This document shows positions 45,245-57,710 of a stretch of DNA of 64,000 nt, piece after piece. The notes under the pieces were generated by a model. That model was not told where the DNA came from and made no database searches. It worked only from the letters and a program-made list of their open reading frames with translations. Each line of letters begins with the position of its first letter. The first letter of the stretch is position 1. The translations under genes were made by a program, and so were the position numbers. The DNA comes from Accumulibacter appositus (GTDB lineage Bacteria; Pseudomonadota; Gammaproteobacteria; Burkholderiales; Rhodocyclaceae), in assembly GCF_035440685.1 (NCBI RefSeq), contig NZ_DAORMW010000014.1, one strand, 5' to 3'.

Positions 45245-45841
45245 ATGTTCCAAGTCCGAATACATGGTCGCGGTGGCCAGGGCGTGGTTACCGCTGCCGA
45301 GATGTTGTCGATTGCTGCATTCCAGGAAGGCCGCCACGCGCAGGCCTTCCCAAGTTTTGGATCGGAGCGCACTGGCGCTCCCGTCGTCGCCTTTTGCCGT
45401 ATCGCCGATCAGGAGATCCGGCTGCGTGAGCCGATCATGGAGCCCGATGCCCTGATCATTCAGGATCCAACACTGCTTTTCCAGGTGGACGTTTTCTCGG
45501 GCTTGAAGAAGGGCGGATACATTCTGATCAACACCAGCCGCAGCTTTACCGAGTTGGGCCTTGCTGATTTTGTCCGCGATTGGCCCGCAGAGCGACTGCT
45601 CACCGTCCCGGCCACCGATCTCAGTCGAAAGCACGTCGGCCGACCCATGCCCAACGTACCGCTGCTCGCCGGATTCGCTGCCGCCTCGGGAATCATCCGC
45701 TTGGAGTCGGTGATCAAGGCCATCAATACCAAGTTCTCGGAAAAGATCGCCAGCAACAACATCGCTGCCGCCACCGAGGCCTATCAGTTCGTCACCGACG
45801 AGATTGCTGGGGCAAGTCATCAGGAGGCCGCACATGCTTAA
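45245..45841 (+). CDS. 2-Oxoacid:acceptor oxidoreductase, gamma subunit
   Basis: A 198-residue gamma-domain protein: FQVRIHGRGGQGVVTAAEM, YGS-type FGSERTGAPV, and a Rossmann-like tail. Gamma subunits help assemble pyruvate, 2-oxoisovalerate or phenylglyoxylate oxidoreductases. ATG 45245 has GGAGG; an upstream in-frame ATG (45185) gives no sensible N-terminus. It overlaps the alpha gene by eight bases and opens a four-gene operon (gamma-alpha-beta-GltD-like), an order that recalls the phenylglyoxylate dehydrogenase (Pad) set. Confidence 0.87.
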   Translation: MFQVRIHGRGGQGVVTAAEMLSIAAFQEGRHAQAFPSFGSERTGAPVVAFCRIADQEIRLREPIMEPDALIIQDPTLLFQVDVFSGLKKGGYILINTSRSFTELGLADFVRDWPAERLLTVPATDLSRKHVGRPMPNVPLLAGFAAASGIIRLESVIKAINTKFSEKIASNNIAAATEAYQFVTDEIAGASHQEAAHA

Positions 45842-47087
45842 ACAGACTGAAGGTTCACACGCCGTTGCCGAAGCGGTCGGCCTTTGCCGGCCCGAGGTCA
45901 TTTGCGCCTACCCCATTTCACCCCAGACGCACATCGTCGAAGGCCTTGGTGAAATGGTCAAAGCCGGTGAAATCACCGACTGCGAGTTCATCAACGTCGA
46001 ATCCGAGTTCGCGGCAATGAGTGTCGCCATCGGTTCGTCGGCGACCGGTGCCCGCACCTATACCGCCACCGCTTCGCAGGGCATTCTGTTCATGTGCGAA
46101 GCGGTCTACAATGCCTCCGGCCTCGGCCTGCCGATCGTGATGACCGTCGCCAACCGGGCCATCGGGGCGCCGATCAACATCTGGAACGACCACACCGATG
46201 CGCTCTCGCAGCGGGACAGCGGCTGGATCCAGCTCTTCGCCGAAACCAACCAGGATGCGCTCGATCTGCACATTCTGGCCTTCAAGCTGGCCGAGGAAGT
46301 GAGCCTGCCGGTAATGGTCTGCATGGACGGCTTCATTCTCACGCACGCTTACGAGCGAGTTGACGTGCCAACGCAAGAGCAGGTCGACAGTTTCTTGCCG
46401 CCGTACGAGCCGCGCCAGGTTCTCGACCCGACCGATCCGGTGTCGATCGGCGCGATGGTCGGCCCGGAAGCTTTCTCCGAAGTGCGCTACCTGGCGCACG
46501 CCAAGCAGATGCAGGCCCTGGAACTGATCCCCAAGCTTAGCGAACAGTTCAAGACGACATTCGGTCGCGATTCGGGTGGTCTGACGAGTTCCTACCTCAC
46601 CGACGATGCGGAAACCATCATCGTCGCCATGGGTTCGATCCTCGGCACCATCAAGGATGTCGTCGACGAGATGCGCCAGGCGGGCGAAAAGATCGGCGTG
46701 CTGGGAATCGTTTCCTACCGCCCTTTCCCGCTCGACCAAGTGCGTACGGCGCTGCAGAACGCGAAACGCGTGGTGGTGCTCGAAAAGAGCCTGGCCGTCG
46801 GCATCGGCGGCGTCGTTTCTACCGATGTGCGCATGGCCATGTCCGGCCTGCAACTAGAAGGACACACCGTCGTCGCCGGACTCGGCGGGCGGGCAATCAC
46901 CATGAAGTCGCTGCACGCGCTGTTTGCCAAGGCCGTCGCAGGCAAGCTTGAGCGCCTGACATTTCTCGATCTCGACTGGGACGTGGTCAATAAGCAACTC
47001 GAACGCGAGCGTACAACGCGCCGTTCGGGTCCGGCAGCGGAAAGCATGCTGCGCGATGTCGGCGTCGTTGCCGCCCGTATTGGCTGA
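45834..47087 (+). CDS. 2-Oxoacid:acceptor oxidoreductase, alpha subunit
   Basis: The 417-residue subunit carries the pyrimidine-binding TPP fold (PEVICAYPISPQTHIVEG, ESEFAAMSVAIGSSATGART, TATASQGILFMCEAVYNA) and the C-terminal transketolase-like domain (VVLEKSLAVGIGGVVSTDVR). With beta it oxidatively decarboxylates a 2-oxoacid, or runs as a CO2-fixing synthase. Sequence cannot fix the substrate; pyruvate is favoured because pyruvate phosphate dikinase follows. Start ATG 45834 lies inside the end of the gamma gene (AGGAGG upstream). Confidence 0.9.
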   Translation: MLKQTEGSHAVAEAVGLCRPEVICAYPISPQTHIVEGLGEMVKAGEITDCEFINVESEFAAMSVAIGSSATGARTYTATASQGILFMCEAVYNASGLGLPIVMTVANRAIGAPINIWNDHTDALSQRDSGWIQLFAETNQDALDLHILAFKLAEEVSLPVMVCMDGFILTHAYERVDVPTQEQVDSFLPPYEPRQVLDPTDPVSIGAMVGPEAFSEVRYLAHAKQMQALELIPKLSEQFKTTFGRDSGGLTSSYLTDDAETIIVAMGSILGTIKDVVDEMRQAGEKIGVLGIVSYRPFPLDQVRTALQNAKRVVVLEKSLAVGIGGVVSTDVRMAMSGLQLEGHTVVAGLGGRAITMKSLHALFAKAVAGKLERLTFLDLDWDVVNKQLERERTTRRSGPAAESMLRDVGVVAARIG

Positions 47088-47098
47088 GGAGAACCACG

Positions 47099-48112
47099 AT
47101 GAGCTTTCAACCCGTCCATTTCTATCAGACCGGCACTTTCACCGTCGGCAATCGCCTCCTGGAACCTTCGGAACGTAGCGTCCAGGCCAACATTCAACGC
47201 ACCAATTCGCTGAACTCCGGGCACCGCGCATGCCAGGGTTGCGGGGAAGCACTCGGCGCACGCTACGCCATCGACGCGGCGATGAATGCCGCCCGCGGTC
47301 GCCTGATTGCAGCCAATGCCACCGGCTGCCTCGAAGTCTTCTCGACCCCCTACCCCGAAACCTCGTGGCAGATCCCCTGGATTCACTCACTCTTCGGTAA
47401 TACCGCGGCGGTGGCCACCGGTATCGCCGCGGCGATCAAGGTAAAGAGAAACAAAGGCCAGATGGGTGACGTGCGCGTCGTCGCCCAGGGTGGCGATGGC
47501 GGCACCACCGACATCGGTTTCGGCTGCCTGTCGGGCATGTTCGAGCGTAATGACGACGTCTTGTATATCTGTTACGACAACGGCGGCTACATGAACACCG
47601 GCGTGCAACGCAGTTCGGCTACGCCACCGGCTGCCCGCACGGCGACGACCATGCCGGTCGGCCCGGAACCGGGCAACCAGTTCGGCCAGGGCAAGTTCCT
47701 GCCGGCGATCGCCATGGCCCACGAAATCCCTTACGTCGCAACGGCCACCGTCGCCGACCTGCGTGATCTGGAGTACAAGGTCACCAAGGCCATGGGTATG
47801 CGTGGCGCGCGCTACATCCACATTCTCGTCCCCTGTCCGCTGGGCTGGGGCGCGGCTTCGGAAGACACCATCCTGCTGGCACGTCTGGCCAAGGAAACCG
47901 GCATCTTTCCGGTCTTCGAAGCGGAGAACGGCGAGGTCACCGGCAACTTGAAGATCCGCAGAAAGCAACCGGTCGAGGAGTACCTCAAGCGGCAGAAGCG
48001 CTATGCGCACCTCTTCGGCAAGAAGCCGGCAGTGGCAACGATCGCCCGCCTGCAAGCGGCGGCAGACAAGAACATTCGCAAGTACGGACTGCTCGACCAG
48101 GAGGCGAACTGA
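47099..48112 (+). CDS. 2-Oxoacid:acceptor oxidoreductase, beta subunit
   Basis: The 337-residue TPP-binding subunit has the cluster cysteines and TPP loop: HRACQGCGEALGARYAID, GGDGGTTDIGFGCLSGMFER, and CYDNGGYMNTGVQRSS (GDG-x-N motif for Mg-TPP). ATG 47099 has GGAG upstream, 11 bases after alpha. Its stop overlaps the next start (TGATG). Operon partner of the alpha and gamma subunits. Confidence 0.9.
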   Translation: MSFQPVHFYQTGTFTVGNRLLEPSERSVQANIQRTNSLNSGHRACQGCGEALGARYAIDAAMNAARGRLIAANATGCLEVFSTPYPETSWQIPWIHSLFGNTAAVATGIAAAIKVKRNKGQMGDVRVVAQGGDGGTTDIGFGCLSGMFERNDDVLYICYDNGGYMNTGVQRSSATPPAARTATTMPVGPEPGNQFGQGKFLPAIAMAHEIPYVATATVADLRDLEYKVTKAMGMRGARYIHILVPCPLGWGAASEDTILLARLAKETGIFPVFEAENGEVTGNLKIRRKQPVEEYLKRQKRYAHLFGKKPAVATIARLQAAADKNIRKYGLLDQEAN

Positions 48113-49734
48113 TGGAAAAACCCTTTGCCATTACCCTAGACCCCGGCTCCTCGCTGGCCAACCACACCGGCTCGTGGAGAACCTCGCGGCCGGTCTATAT
48201 TGACCGCCTGCCACCCTGCAACAAGCAATGCCCAGCCGGCGAAGACATCCAGGGTTGGTTGTTTCATGCCGAGTCTGGCGATTACGAAAGTGCCTGGCGG
48301 CACCTGACCCGCGACAACCCGTTTCCGGCGATCATGGGCCGCGTCTGTTACCACAGCTGCGAAGGTGCCTGTAACCGCGGCCAGATCGATGCTCCAGTGG
48401 GCATCAACTCGGTCGAGCGTTTTCTCGGTGACGAGGCCCTCAAGCTGGGCTGGAAGCTGACCCCACCGAGCAGCGAATCGGGCAAGAACGTGTTGGTCGT
48501 CGGTGCTGGCCCGTCCGGCATGTCGGCTGCCTATCATCTGCGCCGCCTCGGCCACAGCGTCACGGTATACGAAGCGGGACCATTGCTCGGCGGCATGATG
48601 CGCTTCGGGATCCCGAAATACCGCCTGCCGCGCGACGTACTCGAGGCCGAGATGCAGCGCGTGGTGGAACTCGGCGTCAAGGTGAATCTGAACAGCAAGG
48701 TCGACAACATTCTCGACACCATGCGCGATGGCAAGTTTGACGCCGCCTTCCTGGCGGTTGGCGCACACATCGGCAAACGCGCACGTATCCCGGCTGGCGA
48801 CGCGGCGAAAATCGTCGACGCCATCTCCGTGCTGCGCAGCATGGAGGGCGAAGAGAAGCCAATGCTCGGTCGCCGCGTCGTCGTCTATGGCGGCGGCAAT
48901 ACGGCTATCGACGTGGCGCGTACCGCCAAGCGCATGGGTGCCGAACCACTGATCGTCTATCGGCGCACGCGCGCGGCCATGCCGGCACATGACTTCGAGA
49001 TGGAGGAGGCCCTGCAGGAAGGGATCATGGTCAAGTGGCTGTCGACCATCACCCAGGCCGAGGAATCGTCATTGACCATCGAAAAGATGGCCCTCGACGA
49101 CAAGGGATTCCCGCAGCCGACCGGCGAGTTCGAGACCATCGAGGCCGATTCACTGGTCCTCGCGCTGGGACAGGATGTCGACCTCGGACTCCTCGAAGGC
49201 GTTCCCGGACTGGAAGTCAGCGACGGTGTGGTCAAGGTCGGGCCGAACATGATGACCGGCCATGCCGGCATCTTCGCCGGTGGCGACATGGTTCCTGCCG
49301 AGCGCAACGTCACCGTCGGTATCGGTCACGGCAAACAGGCGGCACGGCATATCGACGCCTGGCTGCGTGGCGAGGAGCACGTTCCGGCACCGCAGCACGA
49401 GGTGGCGAACTTCGAGAAGCTCAACCCCTGGTACTACGCCGACGCTCCGAAAACCGTACGCCCGATGCTGGACATCATTCGTCGCCAGTCGACCTTCGAT
49501 GAAGTCCAGGGCGGTCTGGACGAGAGCACGGCGTTGTTCGAAGCCCGCCGCTGCCTTTCCTGCGGCAACTGCTTCGAGTGCGATAACTGCTACGGCGTCT
49601 GCCCGGACAATGCGGTGATCAAACTCGGCCCCGGCAAACGCTTCGAATTCAACTATGACTATTGCAAGGGCTGCGGCATGTGTGTCGCCGAATGCCCATG
49701 CGGTGCGATCAAGATGGAGGCAGAAGAAATCTGA
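48112..49734 (+). CDS. GltD-like NAD(P)H:ferredoxin-type subunit with C-terminal 2[4Fe-4S]
   Basis: A 540-residue fusion. N-terminal cluster motif CNKQCPAGEDIQGWL, FAD site VVGAGPSGMSAAYHLRRLG, NAD(P) site YGGGNTAIDVARTAKRMGAE, FAD-contact GHAGIFAGGDMVPAERNVTV, and a C-terminal two-cluster ferredoxin (CLSCGNCFECDNCYGVCP and YCKGCGMCVAECPCGAIKM). It resembles glutamate synthase small subunits and the PadH subunit that lets phenylglyoxylate dehydrogenase use NAD. Fusion with the ferredoxin domain would pass electrons between the TPP enzyme and NAD(P), making the reaction ferredoxin-independent. Overlap with beta by one base supports a complex. Confidence 0.88.
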   Translation: MEKPFAITLDPGSSLANHTGSWRTSRPVYIDRLPPCNKQCPAGEDIQGWLFHAESGDYESAWRHLTRDNPFPAIMGRVCYHSCEGACNRGQIDAPVGINSVERFLGDEALKLGWKLTPPSSESGKNVLVVGAGPSGMSAAYHLRRLGHSVTVYEAGPLLGGMMRFGIPKYRLPRDVLEAEMQRVVELGVKVNLNSKVDNILDTMRDGKFDAAFLAVGAHIGKRARIPAGDAAKIVDAISVLRSMEGEEKPMLGRRVVVYGGGNTAIDVARTAKRMGAEPLIVYRRTRAAMPAHDFEMEEALQEGIMVKWLSTITQAEESSLTIEKMALDDKGFPQPTGEFETIEADSLVLALGQDVDLGLLEGVPGLEVSDGVVKVGPNMMTGHAGIFAGGDMVPAERNVTVGIGHGKQAARHIDAWLRGEEHVPAPQHEVANFEKLNPWYYADAPKTVRPMLDIIRRQSTFDEVQGGLDESTALFEARRCLSCGNCFECDNCYGVCPDNAVIKLGPGKRFEFNYDYCKGCGMCVAECPCGAIKMEAEEI

Positions 49735-49892
49735 TCGCCGGCGCAGCACCTAACCGCTTCTGACCCGATAACGGGCCAGGAGCGCTGCACGTCAGTGACC
49801 CGGCGCAACTTTGCCCGGGTCACGCACTCTGGGGACTCTTCGAGCGCCCTGCTCGAAACTCCCCTCCTTCTTCCCTTATACGCGAGGTATTT

Positions 49893-52625
<2,733 letters not shown>

Positions 52626-52731
52626 GCGATCAGCAGCTAGCAGCTCATAGGCAGCCTTCGTTCCCGGCCCACCTGCGCGGCGACATCGCCAGGTTTCCGG
52701 GCGCGAAGGACGCCTGAGTTCAGTTCTTGCG

Positions 52732-52762
52732 ACCGCCAGGGCCACCTCCGGGCCCTGGCGGT
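52732..52762. repeat. GC-rich inverted repeat downstream of ppdK
   Basis: A 12-base perfect stem (ACCGCCAGGGCC / GGCCCTGGCGGT) with a seven-base loop, no T-run. It lies just before the terminator hairpin and might assist it. Confidence 0.7.
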
Positions 52763-52770
52763 TCGCAATT

Positions 52771-52817
52771 GCCGATGAAAAACACCGCCGCGCTTCCCGG
52801 CGGTGTTTTTCATCGGC
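52771..52817. terminator. Strong bidirectional rho-independent terminator
   Basis: A 19-base perfect stem (GCCGATGAAAAACACCGCC with its complement) around a nine-base loop, containing an A5 run on one arm and T5 on the other. It separates the ppdK operon from tgt. Confidence 0.85.
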
Positions 52818-52892
52818 AAAGCCTTTGCCCGCATGTTCACCCCGCGCTGCGCAGCGGCTTGCCACCTCCAGCTTCCCGATGGCCTTCAATAG

Positions 52893-54005
52893 ATGAACTT
52901 CGAACTTCTCGCCACCGACGGCGCAGCCCGTCGCGGCCGCATCAATCTTGCCCACGGCGTCGTCGAGACACCTGTTTTCATGCCGGTTGGTACCTACGGA
53001 ACGGTCAAGGCGATGACGCCGCGCGACCTGATCGAAAGTGGCGCGCAGATCTGTCTCGGCAACACCTTCCATCTCTGGTTGCGACCCGGGCTGGAAGTCA
53101 TTGCCGCACATCGCGGACTGCACGGCTTCATGTCCTGGGATGGCCCGATCCTCACCGACTCGGGTGGTTTTCAGGTTTTTTCGCTCGGGGCACTACGCAA
53201 GATCACCGAAGAGGGGGTCAAGTTCCAGTCGCCGATCAACGGCGACCGGCTTTTTCTGACGCCCGAAGAGTCGATGCGCATCCAGCATTTGCTCGACTCG
53301 GATATCGTCATGATCCTCGACGAATGCACACCCTATCCGGCCAGTCACAGCGAAGCCGCGGCCTCGATGCGCCTGTCGCTACGCTGGGCGCAACGCTCAC
53401 GGGCAGAGCACGACCTGCTCGCCAATCGCAACGCGCTGTTCGGGATCGTCCAGGGCGGCATGTATGAGGACCTTCGTGACGAGTCCTTGACCGGCCTCAG
53501 CGAAATCGGCTTCGACGGTTACGCCATCGGCGGCCTGTCGGTCGGCGAACCAAAAGACGACATGGCGAGAATCCTCGCCCATACCGCCCCGCGCCTGCCA
53601 GGTGACAAGCCGCGTTACCTGATGGGCGTCGGAACGCCCGAGGATCTGGTCGCCGCGGTCACCGTGGGCATCGACATGTTCGACTGCGTGATGCCGACGC
53701 GCAACGCCCGCAATGGCCACTTCTTCACCCGCCACGGCGATATCCGGATCAGAAACGCGAAACACAAGACCGACCCGCGGCCACTCGACGCCAGTTGCGA
53801 CTGTTACACCTGCCAGAACTTCTCGCGCGCCTACCTCCACCACTTGCATCGGGTGGGGGAAATCCTCGGCGCGCAACTCGGCACCCTGCACAACCTGCAC
53901 TACTACCATCGCCTGATGCACGAACTGCGCACGGCGATTGCCGCCGGCACACTCGCCGAGAGCGTGCAGCGCTTCCACAGCCGCCGCCGTCAGCAGCCAG
54001 AATGA
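52893..54005 (+). CDS. tgt: Queuine/tRNA-guanine transglycosylase
   Basis: A 370-residue TIM-barrel enzyme that swaps guanine-34 for preQ1 in the wobble position of Asn, Asp, His and Tyr tRNAs. Seen: VETPVFMPVGTYGTVKAMT, TDSGGFQVFSL with the catalytic-site Asp, GGLSVGEPKDDM, and the zinc site CDCYTCQNFSRAYLHHL. Length is standard. ATG 52893 starts the family-typical MNFELLATDGAARRG. It begins the conserved tgt-yajC-secD-secF string; there is a promoter between tgt and yajC. Confidence 0.97.
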   Translation: MNFELLATDGAARRGRINLAHGVVETPVFMPVGTYGTVKAMTPRDLIESGAQICLGNTFHLWLRPGLEVIAAHRGLHGFMSWDGPILTDSGGFQVFSLGALRKITEEGVKFQSPINGDRLFLTPEESMRIQHLLDSDIVMILDECTPYPASHSEAAASMRLSLRWAQRSRAEHDLLANRNALFGIVQGGMYEDLRDESLTGLSEIGFDGYAIGGLSVGEPKDDMARILAHTAPRLPGDKPRYLMGVGTPEDLVAAVTVGIDMFDCVMPTRNARNGHFFTRHGDIRIRNAKHKTDPRPLDASCDCYTCQNFSRAYLHHLHRVGEILGAQLGTLHNLHYYHRLMHELRTAIAAGTLAESVQRFHSRRRQQPE

Positions 54006-54008
54006 TAG

Positions 54009-54017
54009 TGCTATAAT
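54009..54017 (+). promoter_or_regulatory. Extended -10 promoter candidate for yajC-secDF
   Basis: TGCTATAAT (TATAAT 54012-54017 with TG one base before) lies 40 bases ahead of the yajC start. No consensus -35 is seen at 17 bases, as often with extended -10 promoters. Confidence 0.6.
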
Positions 54018-54056
54018 TTCGGGTTCAATTTAAACCTTCTATTCTAGGAGACTGAT

Positions 54057-54383
54057 GTGTTGATCAGTACCGCCCACGCCCAAACCGCTGCTTCTGCCGA
54101 CCCGACGGGTGGCTTCATGCAGCTCCTGCCGATCATTCTGATGTTCGTCGTCCTCTACTTCCTGATGATCCGGCCACAAATGAAGCGGACCAAGGAGCAC
54201 AAGGCGCTGATCGAAGCCCTTGCCAAAGGCGATGAAGTGGTTACCGGCGGCGGCATTGCCGGCCGCATCACCAAGGTCAGCGAGAATTTTGTCGCCATCG
54301 AGGTTGCCACGGCCGTCGAAATCCAGGTTCAGAAGCAGGCCGTCACGCTGCTTCTGCCAAAAGGCACGCTGAAGACACTCTAA
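54057..54383 (+). CDS. yajC: Preprotein translocase subunit YajC
   Basis: The 108-residue protein has one N-terminal membrane helix (QLLPIILMFVVLYFLMI) followed by RPQMKRTKEHKALIEALAKG and EVVTGGGIAG, which is the YajC signature. It is an accessory membrane subunit of SecYEG with SecDF. Start is GTG 54057, with AGGAG nine bases before. It overlaps a decoy ATG followed at once by a TGA. Second gene of tgt-yajC-secDF. Confidence 0.96.
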   Translation: MLISTAHAQTAASADPTGGFMQLLPIILMFVVLYFLMIRPQMKRTKEHKALIEALAKGDEVVTGGGIAGRITKVSENFVAIEVATAVEIQVQKQAVTLLLPKGTLKTL

Positions 54384-54446
54384 CCCCCTGCCGGGTGCCT
54401 GCCCTACGGGCGGCATCCGCGTCCTCTGACGGCACGAAAAGCATTC

Positions 54447-56327
54447 ATGAATCGCTATCCGCTCTGGAAGTACGTCCTCGTCGGCCTGGCATTGCTGTTC
54501 GGCCTGGTTTACACCTTGCCGAACTTCTTTGGCGAATCACCTGCCGTGCAGGTTTCGAGCGCCAAGGCGACGCTGAAGATCGACGCCAGCACTCGTGAAC
54601 GCGTTGCCAGCACGCTGCAGGCAGCCGGGATAGCCAACAGCGGCATCTTTCTCGACAGCAATGGCGTCAAGGTTCGCCTGCTGACCAACGATACCCAACT
54701 GCAGGCCAAGGATATCCTGGAAAAGAAATTCAACCCGGACAGCAGTGACCCGCAGTACGTAATTGCCCTGAATCTCCTGTCGAGTTCGCCGCAATGGCTG
54801 ACCAAGCTGCACGCGCTACCGATGTACCTCGGACTCGACCTGCGTGGCGGCGTGCATTTCCTGCTGCAGGTGGACATGCCGGGCGCGCTGACCAAACGTC
54901 TGGACTCGATCGGCGCTGACCTGCGCACCCTCCTGCGCGACAGCGATGTCCGCCACGCCGGCATCGACCGCGAAGGCGAGCGCATCGTGATCCGTTTCCG
55001 TGACCAGGAAAAGCGCGACAAGGGGCGCTCGACGCTTGCGGAGAATCAACCCGATCTGCTTCTGGTCGAGCAGGGCGAAGGCAGCGACCTCAAGCTGGTC
55101 GCCACCCTGCGGCCGGAAGCTATCAAGCGCATTCAGGAATTCGCGCTCAAGCAGAACATCACCACCCTTAACAACCGCATCAACGAACTTGGTGTCGCCG
55201 AACCGGTGATTGCCCAGCAAGGCGCCGATCGTATCGTCGTGCAGTTGCCGGGCGTGCAAGACACGGCCAAGGCCAAGGACATCCTCGGGCGCACCGCAAC
55301 CCTGGAAATCCGTATGGTCGAGGAAAGCCCTGGCGCAATCGAAGCGGCCCTGGCTGGCCAGCCACCCTTTGGCAGCGAGCTCTATGTCGAACGCGGCGGC
55401 GCTCCGCTGCTGGTCAAGAAGCAGGTAGTGCTGACCGGCGACCGTCTGACCGATGCTCAACCCGGTTTTGACGGCCAGACCAACGAACCGGCCGTACACC
55501 TGACGCTTGACTCACCGGGTGCGCGCATCTTCAAGGACATCACCCGCGATAACGTCGGCAAGCGAATGGCCATCCTGCTGATTGAAAAGGGCAAGGGCGA
55601 AGTGGTCACGGCACCGGTCATTCGTGCGGAAATTGGCGGCGGTCGGGTGCAGATTTCAGGCCGCATGACCACCACCGAAGCCAACGATACGGCACTGCTG
55701 TTGCGCGCCGGTTCGCTGGCCGCGCCGATGGAGATCATCGAGGAGCGCACCATTGGTCCAAGTCTCGGTGCCGAGAACATCGCCAAGGGTTTCCAGTCGA
55801 CGATGTGGGGCTTTGTCGCCATCGCCGCCTTCATGATCGCCTACTACCTCTTGTTCGGAGTGGTGTCGGTCATCGCTCTGGCCTGCAACCTGCTGTTCCT
55901 GATTGCGCTGCTCTCCTTGCTGCAAGCAACGCTGACCCTGCCTGGCATCGCCGCCATCGCGCTGACCCTGGGCATGGCGATCGACGCCAACGTGCTGATC
56001 AACGAGCGCATCCGAGAGGAACTGCGCAATGGATCGTCGCCGCAAGCGGCGATCCACACCGGTTATGAACGCGCCTTCGGCACCATTCTCGACTCCAACA
56101 TCACCACCCTGATTGCCGGTCTGGCGCTATTGATGTTCGGCTCCGGCCCAGTGCGCGGCTTCGCGGTGGTGCACTGTCTCGGGATCATGACATCCCTGTT
56201 CTCTGCGGTGGTCGTCTCGCGCGCGCTGATCAATCTGATTTATGGCAGGCGCCGCAAGGTCGAAGCATTGGCCATCGGCCAGGTGGCCTGGAAACCGGCC
56301 GATGCCGGCTCAGCCACTGTCAAATAG
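54447..56327 (+). CDS. secD: Protein translocase subunit SecD
   Basis: A 626-residue polytopic protein: one N-terminal helix, a large periplasmic domain (about 30-440) beginning with the D1 motif LGLDLRGGVHFLLQVD, then five C-terminal helices with the RND-like IALTLGMAIDANVLINERI. SecD uses the proton gradient to drive late steps of Sec export with SecF. ATG 54447; next gene secF is 14 bases after. Confidence 0.97.
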   Translation: MNRYPLWKYVLVGLALLFGLVYTLPNFFGESPAVQVSSAKATLKIDASTRERVASTLQAAGIANSGIFLDSNGVKVRLLTNDTQLQAKDILEKKFNPDSSDPQYVIALNLLSSSPQWLTKLHALPMYLGLDLRGGVHFLLQVDMPGALTKRLDSIGADLRTLLRDSDVRHAGIDREGERIVIRFRDQEKRDKGRSTLAENQPDLLLVEQGEGSDLKLVATLRPEAIKRIQEFALKQNITTLNNRINELGVAEPVIAQQGADRIVVQLPGVQDTAKAKDILGRTATLEIRMVEESPGAIEAALAGQPPFGSELYVERGGAPLLVKKQVVLTGDRLTDAQPGFDGQTNEPAVHLTLDSPGARIFKDITRDNVGKRMAILLIEKGKGEVVTAPVIRAEIGGGRVQISGRMTTTEANDTALLLRAGSLAAPMEIIEERTIGPSLGAENIAKGFQSTMWGFVAIAAFMIAYYLLFGVVSVIALACNLLFLIALLSLLQATLTLPGIAAIALTLGMAIDANVLINERIREELRNGSSPQAAIHTGYERAFGTILDSNITTLIAGLALLMFGSGPVRGFAVVHCLGIMTSLFSAVVVSRALINLIYGRRRKVEALAIGQVAWKPADAGSATVK

Positions 56328-56341
56328 GGACTCGCACGACC

Positions 56342-57286
56342 ATGGAATTCTTCCGGATCCGAAAAGACATCCCCTTCATGCGCCATGCATTGGTGTTCAA
56401 CGTCATTTCGTTGCTCACTTTCCTGCTGGCGGTGACCTTTCTTCTCACCCGCGGCCTGCATCTGTCGGTCGAGTTCACCGGCGGAACGCTGGTCGAGCTC
56501 CACTACGCGCAGACTGCCGACCTCGAAAAAGTCCGCGACGGACTCGGCAAGGCGGGCTACACCGACCTCTCGGTACAGCATTTCGGATCCAGCCAGGACG
56601 TGCTCGTCCGGCTGCCGCTGAAAGCCGATCAGAACACGGCCAGGATCGGTGAAACAGTAATCGAGGCACTCGCCGTTGAGGCGCCTGGCGCCACGCTACG
56701 CCGCGTCGAGTTCGTTGGCCCCCAGGTCGGTAAAGAGCTGGCGGAGAACGGAGCCCTGGCGCTGCTGGTGGTAATCATCGGCATCGTCCTCTACCTCTCA
56801 TTTCGTTTCGAATGGCGATTCTCGATATCGGCGATCATTGCCAACCTGCACGATGTGATCATCATTCTGGGGTTCTTCGCCTTCTTCCAGTGGGAGTTCT
56901 CGCTTTCAGTTCTGGCGGCGGTGCTCGCTGTCCTTGGCTACTCGGTCAACGAGTCGGTCGTCGTTTTCGACCGTGTCCGCGAGACCTTCAAGAAGACCCG
57001 CGGTCTGACCACGCCGCAAGTCCTCGACCACGCGATCACCAGCACCATCTCGCGCACCATGATCACCCACGGCTCGACGCAGATCATGGTCCTGTCGATG
57101 CTGATCTTCGGTGGCGAGACGCTCTACTACTTCTCGCTGGCGCTGACCATCGGCATCTGTTTCGGCATCTACTCGTCGGTACTGGTCGCCAGTCCACTGG
57201 TGATGTGGCTGGGCGTCTCACGCGAGCAGTTTGTCAAGCCGAAGAAAAGAATCGAAGGCGCCAACGAGGACGGCGCCGTCGTCTGA
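56342..57286 (+). CDS. secF: Protein translocase subunit SecF
   Basis: The 314-residue partner of SecD has six membrane helices and the periplasmic motif VEFTGGTLVEL near the N-terminus, plus VLGYSVNESVVVFDRVRE in helix 4. Length is typical. It ends the tgt-yajC-secD-secF string; the following 100 bases to the convergent DUF2322 gene contain no clear terminator. Confidence 0.97.
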   Translation: MEFFRIRKDIPFMRHALVFNVISLLTFLLAVTFLLTRGLHLSVEFTGGTLVELHYAQTADLEKVRDGLGKAGYTDLSVQHFGSSQDVLVRLPLKADQNTARIGETVIEALAVEAPGATLRRVEFVGPQVGKELAENGALALLVVIIGIVLYLSFRFEWRFSISAIIANLHDVIIILGFFAFFQWEFSLSVLAAVLAVLGYSVNESVVVFDRVRETFKKTRGLTTPQVLDHAITSTISRTMITHGSTQIMVLSMLIFGGETLYYFSLALTIGICFGIYSSVLVASPLVMWLGVSREQFVKPKKRIEGANEDGAVV

Positions 57287-57387
57287 ATCCTGAAGGGTGA
57301 GCGAGCGGGCAAGCTGGGGCTGCTCGGGCCTTGGCGCGGCGTAAGCCACCGCGCCCACGCCCCATCCCTCGCGTGCTGGTCTCGCGC

Positions 57388-57708
57388 TCAGACCGCGAAA
57401 ACGTGCTTCGTGCGCAGCGTCTTGCGCTCCTCCACGAGCATCAACAGGCGATCGATATTGCTATGCTTTCCGGGGTTGGCGCGCGCGTCTTCGGTGTGCT
57501 CGGCAAACATCTCCAAGCCTTTCCTCGCCGCCTCCGGGGTAATCGCCCCGTAAGTCTGTGCCAAGTGGTTGTACACGGCCAATGAGCCCTGACTGCCCGC
57601 CTTGTTCTCGATCACGGCCTGCACTTCGCCGGCCTCGTCCAGCAACTTGATCGCCGCGATATGCGACACCCCGGGCAGCTTTTTCAGATTCGCGGCAAAC
57701 TGCGCCAT
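57388..57708 (-). CDS. DUF2322 family protein
   Basis: The 106-residue protein has the DUF2322 pattern MAQFAANLKKLPGVSHI, VIENKAGSQGSLAVYNHLAQ and EHTEDARANPGKHSNIDRLL. Function is unknown, but it occurs widely in beta- and gammaproteobacteria. Starting ATG at 57708 lies two bases after the stop of the zinc-ribbon protein, in a purB-zinc-ribbon-DUF2322 operon; long extra frames upstream are spurious. Confidence 0.85.
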   Translation of the reverse strand: MAQFAANLKKLPGVSHIAAIKLLDEAGEVQAVIENKAGSQGSLAVYNHLAQTYGAITPEAARKGLEMFAEHTEDARANPGKHSNIDRLLMLVEERKTLRTKHVFAV

Positions 57709-57710
57709 CT